Below are positions 58,278 to 64,000 of a DNA stretch of 64,000 nt, piece by piece. The translations under genes and the position numbers were made by a program. The DNA comes from Euwallacea fornicatus (taxonomy: Eukaryota > Arthropoda > Insecta > Coleoptera > Curculionidae): contig NC_089548.1 in the NCBI RefSeq assembly GCF_040115645.1, positions 3,534,001 to 3,598,000 of the forward strand, given 5' to 3'. The notes under the pieces were generated by a model. The model made no database searches. It saw only the letters and a list, made by a program, of their open reading frames with translations, and was not told the origin of the DNA. Every line of letters starts with the position of its first letter. Position 1 is the stretch's first letter.

Positions 58278-61200
58278 TTAAAGGAAGCTTCGATCGGTAC
58301 CTGAAGGTTTGGTGGTGTAATTGGTCGTGGCGAAAACAAATGGCTCTTCGTAGAGGAGAAATATGATGTTCTTCTCCATGGCTTCATTGAAACTTATGTC
58401 GTTGACCAAGCTAAGGTTCATGCCATAGAGAAACTGATCCCATCTCGGATATAAAAAGTCCTCTACTACACCTGTAGTAGTGTTTTTATTAAAATCTGCT
58501 AGAGAAATCGGAGATCATTATATACCTGACCACTGTTTAATAGCATAATTCTTGATCTGGCCTTCTGGACCCCATAAAGTAATTTGGTTCCTTGCATTCA
58601 ACTCGAACAGTTTCTCCTCCTAATTTCAATGTTTACACCAAATGATTATTTTTTTATCAAACTTATCATACCCAACTTTCACTGGCGGCGCTTTTGGCGG
58701 CTTCCAACCAATTACCCAATAAGAACGCCTTATTGGAGGCGAGGATTGATTCCAAGTCGAGGAATATGCCACGAAGCACTGTGGCCAGTGTTCTATTCAT
58801 AGTTATCTTTATTATTTGAATTAACGGACTTTGACGGACGCAAACTTACTGGAATTCTGTGATATTTTTGTCATTGAAAGCCGAAATTAGCTTGTTATAA
58901 TAGAGGTCACCGTTCTCCTGGAGGACTTGCCTGGTGAGATCCACCAAGTCGTGAAGATACCCCGGACTGTCTTGTAGTTCGTCCGACGCTTTTAGGAAGA
59001 TTTTCCAAGCTTCGATCACGTCTTTGTAGTCATACCATGCCTGCGTTGTTAGTTCAATTCAATAAATGAATTTGTTGTCAAATTTGGAAACTTACCGAAG
59101 TATCGATTTTTAAACTTGGAGTCTTGGTAATGACGAATTGGCCTCTGAGACGCCCAGATTCTTTGTAGTCATAAATAGTGCTCTACAAACGATACTACTA
59201 ATAAGTCGTAATTTTTAAACAGAATTTTTAATTTTAACTGTGCAATTAAAAGCAGGAATAATTTAAAATAGAATCTGGGTCTGACATCTCCTACAGAGAA
59301 GAAAAACTAAGTTTGATGCAGGTGTTGTGAGACTCTTTGACTTAACTGTTGGGCCATTAGCAAACAACGTAACAAACTCTTAATTAAATTTTTGTTTTCT
59401 GGGGAATAAGAGAATTATAGATATTTCGTTATTCATTCAGGAAATAAACGGCCCAAATCCAATCGGCCTGCATGCAATATGTTTGTCTAGAAAATTCCAA
59501 ATTACCTGCATTATATCCCAAGCCCTTTCGGCATTGGCGTTTTCCTTTCCATAACGCCTCCTGGCATAATTTCTAAACCATAAGGTCAAATTTTCAGGTT
59601 CTGTTCGCCACGCCTGTTCAGTCATTAGGTCGTAAATAACGTAGTTTTGGTTAATTCCTTCCATAGTTAGACCCGTACCTATCATAGTTGAGTTGATTGC
59701 CTCTCTAGCATTTATCACATTCTATAGAGATAAGATTATATTAAAACTTTGTGGTAACAACTACTTGAGGGTTTGAATCTTCAAACACGAGCATCTGGAT
59801 AGGACATTGTAGCTTGTTTGCTCATCTAAAAGTTGGATTTTCCAGAAGGCGTGCTTGAAATTGCTCGTGTGATGACTGTTTGTTTAGGATATTTATTTTA
59901 AAGATGTGATAACATGAGGATAGTCGCTGAAGCACCTGACCTTACAATTAAAAAAAAAGATAATGTTGGAAAATATTACATTATTTCTCAACACAGTTTC
60001 CTTTGAGTTTCACACACTCTTCCAAGCGATGTTCCATGGCTGACATACCCTATTTAAATACAGTAAGAAGCTTCGAATGTTTCAAAATAAGCAGCAACCT
60101 CGATCTTTATCTCTTCATTATTGCCAAATTTCATTTTCAAGTTTGGAAATAGAAAATAATCTGAGGGGGCTAAATCTGGCGAATAGGTTGGATGAGGGAA
60201 AATTGATTGAATTTGGCCATCGCGATGATGGAAATGTAGATTGTTGCATTGTCTTGGGAAAACGAGACTTTCTTTTTTCTAAATAAATGTGTATATTGCC
60301 TCTTTAGGGTTTTTCCCTTAGGGAGATAGTCAATAAAAATTATCACAAGTGCGTCACGAAAAACCGACGTAATCGCCCTCCGTCCAGAGAAATCGGTTTT
60401 CGCTTTTTTTGGAGCAGATTCTCCCCTTTGATCCTATCATTTTAACTGCTCTTTCGTCTCAAGTGTGAAACGACGGACCCATGGTTGAGAATCAACCCAA
60501 AAACCCAGTATCTTGCGTTAAAACGCCTGGTGTTAATTTCGGACGAACAAGGGGCTTCGCTGCGCTCAGCCCTTGTCCTCCGAACTTGTCTTCCACAAAC
60601 ACAAACAAAAACCCTTACTGTATTTATAATGCTCGAGGAGCCATACATAGCCAAAGTCCCTCCGAAATTATGGAGCATGCACCAGATGTAGGGCTGGCCG
60701 AAGTATTGCTCCAAACGTTCGAATTGGGGGAATTCCTCCGATTGAAGGTCCAGAACGATCAGTCGACCCTAAAACAAAAAAATTCCGAAATTACTTCTTG
60801 AAAAGTCGATTCCCATAAACGAAAAGACGGACACGCTAAAGAAGTTAAATTTATTTACCGTCGGTACACTTGTTAGTAAGCTTTTGGCTCTGTCAATTTC
60901 GTTCCAGAAATGATCGGAATGAAACATCCATCCTTGCATCACCCTGTGCATGCACAATAAATTATGTTAGTGAAATAAAGAGCGTGAACTTACGCGAGGT
61001 ACTGAAGTCAGTAAAGCTCTGGCTCTATTGTGAGTCCAGAAAAAGAAGGAATGGACGAATAGCCAGCCTTGCATAACCCTGGAGGTAAAAATAGGGTATT
61101 CCTATGGGGAACTCTAAAGACTGTTTTGAAGAAGTTGACATAAACATTTCTTTTTGTTAATTATTTTCTTTGTTTTCAAGGCAGCGAGTTATTTTCAAGG

Positions 61201-62595
61201 TAGCGAGAGTGGATGGATTTGAACTTCTTCGAGAACTTTGAGGGGTTTTAAATCATCATTTCTTACCATACTGCGTCAGGATCGGCTGCTGTTAATGCAG
61301 CAAAGATACCTTTCCCCACATCAGCCAGGTAAGTCAGATTGCTACTAACGGGTTTCATTTCGTTAAAGCTATCACAGTTGTAGACGTGATCGGTGCCATA
61401 TTCTGCTATTTGCTAAATTTCAAAAGTCTCAAAAATGCTTAAAACAGGACCAAACTCACTTCTTCCACGAAGAGTTTCCCTATAGTTTGAAATAAATCCT
61501 CCGTAGGATCTACGAAGTAAGGACAGCAATATTTGTCTGCAAAACTACTCCAGCGCGACATTTTCGTCATTGCTGTGTCGGGATACAAATCTTTGAAAGC
61601 TCTGGGAACTTGTCCGGCAAAACCAGGTAGGATCGTAATGACGCCAAACTCCCGCATGCGATCAACGATCTTATGTTGCAAATACAAAGACCTATTGTGC
61701 CAGGACTCGGATAGTGGTCCACCCCAACCTCGAAGGTTGCCCATTCTTAACCTGAATAAAATCTATTCTTTTCCAATCGTAGTCGATTATTGTACAACAT
61801 ACCAAGACAAGAAGGCCGGCCCTGAGAATTGCTCATCAATATTCTGGCTAGTTAAGCCTAGTTTCTTGTAGACGCGATCCCAAATTGCCTCTTGACCATT
61901 GAAAGCCAACACGAAATTAAAAGCGTTGAGCACCATCCAGTCTATGTGTTTCTCCCATTGATCCCAGCTCCACCAGACGAAGCTGTAACTTGTGGTGCAG
62001 ACGTTTTGGTAGTACCGAAAGCTGTTGGGAAGAAAATCGGATATTTGTTTTAAAATCTATTGGAGATTGTACCGGTCATTTAACAATATTTCTACACTGG
62101 CATCGGGTAGTACTTCAGGTAAATTGAGCTGCGATACTTCCCAAGATATATGGGCGTTGCAGAAATATTTAAGGTAATAGTTGAAACCTGTGGCTGCAGC
62201 CACTCCTGTGGTACCAGTGATTTGAATTTTCTCATCAATTTTCTCGATCTAATTGAATTTTCATGTTTTTCTGAGATTGTCAATTGGATAAATACAGAAA
62301 TCACCTTAAAACATTCCTTCCCATCTTGAGTGAAACTGGAATTAACCGTCACAGTAAATTCGCTTGATCTGTTAGGCAAAAGTCGCTCAATCAACTGAAC
62401 CACCGCATCTTTCTGCACATCTGAAGAAGTCTGGGGCTTTAAGTGTCCCAATGTGGTTTGAAATCCTGCAAGAAAACTTCTCTAAATCTGAAAGGTATTT
62501 ACCTGGCCGTTCTTACTATTGTAAACTTGAGGAGATACAAAGTTGAACAAACAGAAAAAAGCCACACACAGAGAAAGATAATAATATGGTTTCAT
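58278..62595 (-). CDS. NAGLU: alpha-N-acetylglucosaminidase (NAGLU, GH89)
   Basis: Lysosomal enzyme removing terminal alpha-GlcNAc from heparan sulfate. Exons, in gene order: 62595-62517, 62465-62305, 62248-62073, 62021-61803, 61751-61460, 61412-61267, then 61078-60994 or 60943-60859, then 60768-60619, 59721-59506, 59182-59096, 59040-58850, 58792-58672, 58619-58526 and 58471-58278; in phase, 736 residues (human 743). Residues 1-22 form a signal peptide (MKPYYYLSLCVAFFCLF). Family blocks: TGTTGVAAATGFNYYL, RYYQNVCTTSYSFVWWSWDQW, GPAFLSWLRMGNLRGWGGP, SFNEMKP with the expected catalytic Glu327, PYIWCMLHNFGG, GLTMEGINQN with the expected second catalytic Glu457, and NQITLWGPEG. Convergent with the transporter; about 740 bp downstream of a MOSC-like gene on the same strand. 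Confidence 0.95.
59722..60618. other. NAGLU intron with a mariner relic
   Basis: 897-bp intron between the exons at 60768-60619 and 59721-59506, more than half of it outside any exon-like sequence. Its core is the transposase relic at 59980-60305. The open frame that runs on from the preceding exon past its GTAAGG donor is not coding. Confidence 0.6.
59980..60305 (-). pseudogene. mariner transposase 3'-end relic
   Basis: On the minus strand, 60184-60138 reads YSPDLAPSDYFLFPN, the third catalytic block of mariner (DD34D) transposases. Preceding sequence resembles INFPHPT; following it are LKMKFGNNEEIK and AAYFETFEASYC, then a stop and frame change leading to MSAMEHRLEECVKLKGN, the typical C-terminal end. 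Only the last third of a transposase remains, with stops. It is in the same orientation as NAGLU, inside its intron. No inverted repeats identified. Confidence 0.8.
60859..60943 (-). CDS. NAGLU: NAGLU alternative exon 7a
   Basis: 85 bp with acceptor GCATGCACAG and donor GTAAAT. It completes a Trp codon and encodes VMQGWMFHSDHFWNEIDRAK followed by SLLTSVPT. Same length and same phases as exon 7b (60994-61078), from which it is separated by a 50-bp intron. Both match the family segment after the first catalytic Glu (human LLQGWLF...FW). Confidence 0.9.
60994..61078 (-). CDS. NAGLU: NAGLU alternative exon 7b
   Basis: 85 bp with acceptor TTTACCTCCAG and donor CGC/GTAAGT. Encodes VMQGWLFVHSFFFWTHNRAR followed by ALLTSVPR. 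It agrees with exon 7a at the first five residues and at most of the last eleven (RA..LLTSVP), but differs in the centre. Including both copies, or neither, brings an early stop, so the two are expected to be mutually exclusive. Confidence 0.9.
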
Positions 62596-63334
62596 GTTGA
62601 AGGTAACATCGGCTGAACGAAACTGCAACTAATTTATCGATATCGACTTGGTAACAGATCTGAAATGTTATTTTTCCACTTTAGATAAGCTCTGTTGTCT
62701 CTACAGGATGCGGTTTAAGTGCTCACTCATCTTCTCCGATTTGCTGTAATTAGAATGACCATTGGCGGAGAAATCGTATCCATGACACGGATTGCGGGAG
62801 AAAATTATGTGAGAAACAGGTACAGTGTTTGATGTTTTATAAATCGTGTTTTCCAAACTTGGAATAAAAGTTCCAGGTCCGTATAGAAAAAAAAACTGAG
62901 TTGGTGGTGATATTTCGAACGAAAAACTTCGCCTTGGGATTGTAATGAGTCTCTATTGTAACGGGGATGAAACGGTCAAAAAAACGTATTAAACTTTTTT
63001 TGATCGGATTGATGGTTTTTGAAATATCCTCAATTAAACAATTTGGCCAATTTTACATTTTTCTTAAAATCTCACAATCCAAAGACAGTTCAGCAACGCC
63101 AGTAAATTCTTCTCCAATCTAATCGATTTTGCAACTTTCATCGTTTTGGAAATAGCAATAGTAGTTACATCCAAATGACACACCCTGTATGTTATAATCA
63201 TACTCCAGTTTCTTCAGTCGAAAAATTTATTTAAATCGAGTAACAGAACCCATTCTATTTATTAACTAACAAACAATATTTTAATAGTAATTAGTTTATG
63301 TGGTGCTGACTTCGGAAACGATTAGATACCCATA
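62596..63334. other. NAGLU 5' flank
   Basis: Should contain the NAGLU promoter and 5' UTR (minus strand) and the 3' UTR of the next gene. A right-type MITE end (GACACACCCTGTATG) lies at about 63178-63191 without an identified left partner. Confidence 0.4.
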
Positions 63335-63446
63335 TCAGACCTTTGGTACGTAGACAGCATCTCCTTTTCTGATTTTACCAGTTTTCAGTACCTTCAGGTA
63401 AATACCCATCACTCCACATTTAAACGGCCCATTTGATTTTCGGTAT
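63335..63446 (-). CDS. last exon of a MOSC-domain-like protein, 3' partial piece
   Basis: On the minus strand an acceptor (GGTTTACAG) precedes 112 bp encoding YRKSNGPFKCGVMGIYLKVL then KTGKIRKGDAVYVPKV and a stop. The pattern CGVxGxxLxxGxIxxGDxVYV is what MOSC domains (molybdenum cofactor sulfurase and mitochondrial amidoxime-reducing proteins) end with. The upstream exons were not found and probably lie beyond the window edge. The G-x-I-x-x-G-D core is clear; the exact family is a guess. Confidence 0.5.
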
Positions 63447-64000
63447 CTGTAAACCACAGCTAAATGATATTCAAGTAAAAAACCTTGCATGAAAAAGTAA
63501 GACAAAGTTGCTGCTTTTGATGATTCCAGCGGATGCGCGATGCAGTGCCAGTCGTGTTATCGCAGACCTATTAGATCATTTAAGGAACTCAATTTTCTAT
63601 GATTATATTATAGATATTCGGTGTTCGATAGTAGTACACGATGCTCTCCACTTAATGCAATAATAACGAGTTTGAACACTCGCACCAGTGCGGTAATATG
63701 GCTAGCGAAAGCTATTTGCATCTGTCGTCGTTAAATACTAACCGGGGGGCCTTTGATGTTGTTGCTATTGCTCGACCCCTGAGCGTGGGATTCGCCCTCG
63801 GGATCCAGGAAATACCTATTAAACACCTTTCTCACTCTTTACCTCGTCTCGTATTTATGCAAACAGATGTATCATATGTCTTCTTTATACAGGGAAAGTC
63901 AAAATTTTTAATTAATAAATTTTTTTAGCGATTTGACAGAACCAGTATTTTTTTATACCTTGATTTTTTCACAGTTTTCCTGCAGAAACGGTATACTTTG
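63447..64000. other. unassigned end of window
   Basis: Probably intron of the MOSC-like gene on the minus strand. A more GC-rich patch near 63690-63830 gives a plus-strand open frame with no recognisable content. Confidence 0.35.

Noticed and set aside
60442..60618. Continuation of the NAGLU exon beyond 60619
   Set aside because: A good GTAAGG donor ends the exon after IINT, and the following residues match nothing in the family.
62503..62516. Longer first NAGLU exon using the donor CAG/GTAAAT
   Set aside because: It would break the frame with exon 2; the GTAAGA donor after 62517 restores it.
1..64000. tRNA, rRNA, CRISPR, retroviral or bacterial-type operon features
   Set aside because: No cloverleaf with B-box, no spaced direct repeats, no gag/pol-like frames and no compact intron-less gene cluster were seen.

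Overview
This window looks like a piece of an AT-rich insect nuclear genome. The genes have many small exons separated by GT..AG introns, often only 50-65 bp long, and every gene recognised is an animal gene. The CAGGGTG-type MITE load suggests a beetle, but that is an inference. There are six protein-coding loci. For five of them I could follow the exons with consistent splice phases, giving open products of 1564+ (5'-partial), 583, 426, 485, 613 and 736 codons for the loci that are (near) complete.

Layout. (1) 1032-9522 (+): LRP5/6 (arrow), the Wnt co-receptor, lacking only its 5' exon(s). (2) 12294-26183 (+): a RhoGAP-domain protein with large introns full of transposon debris. (3) 33136-42293 (-): choline/ethanolamine phosphotransferase (CEPT1 type), with two alternative 132-bp exons. 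(4) 43105-46189 (+): a tektin-4-like axonemal protein, head-to-head with CEPT1. (5) 51639-56217 (+): an SLC16-type monocarboxylate transporter. (6) 58278-62595 (-): lysosomal alpha-N-acetylglucosaminidase (NAGLU, GH89), convergent with the transporter and carrying a tandemly duplicated, apparently mutually exclusive 85-bp exon. The last exon of a MOSC-domain-like protein lies at 63335-63446 (-). The genes do not form a pathway; this is an ordinary metazoan gene neighbourhood.

Repeats. Introns and intergenic DNA hold at least eight elements flanked by TA and ending in CAGGGTG-like inverted termini, several with arms of 130-290 bp. Two of them keep opposite ends of a mariner-like transposase: an N-terminal helix-turn-helix in 35552-36550 and a C-terminal WGHLK segment in 49216-50093. 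There are also a full-length dead Tc1-like element (17269-18647), a Tc1 relic (31299-31679) and a mariner relic inside a NAGLU intron (59980-60305).

Most notable: the frame-enforced exon pair in NAGLU, the equal-length exon pair in CEPT1, the long-arm MITEs with split transposase remnants and nested termini, an apparent GC-AG intron plus stop-free 51-bp introns in the transporter, and MITEs sitting 7 bp from a splice donor and 137 bp past a stop codon.
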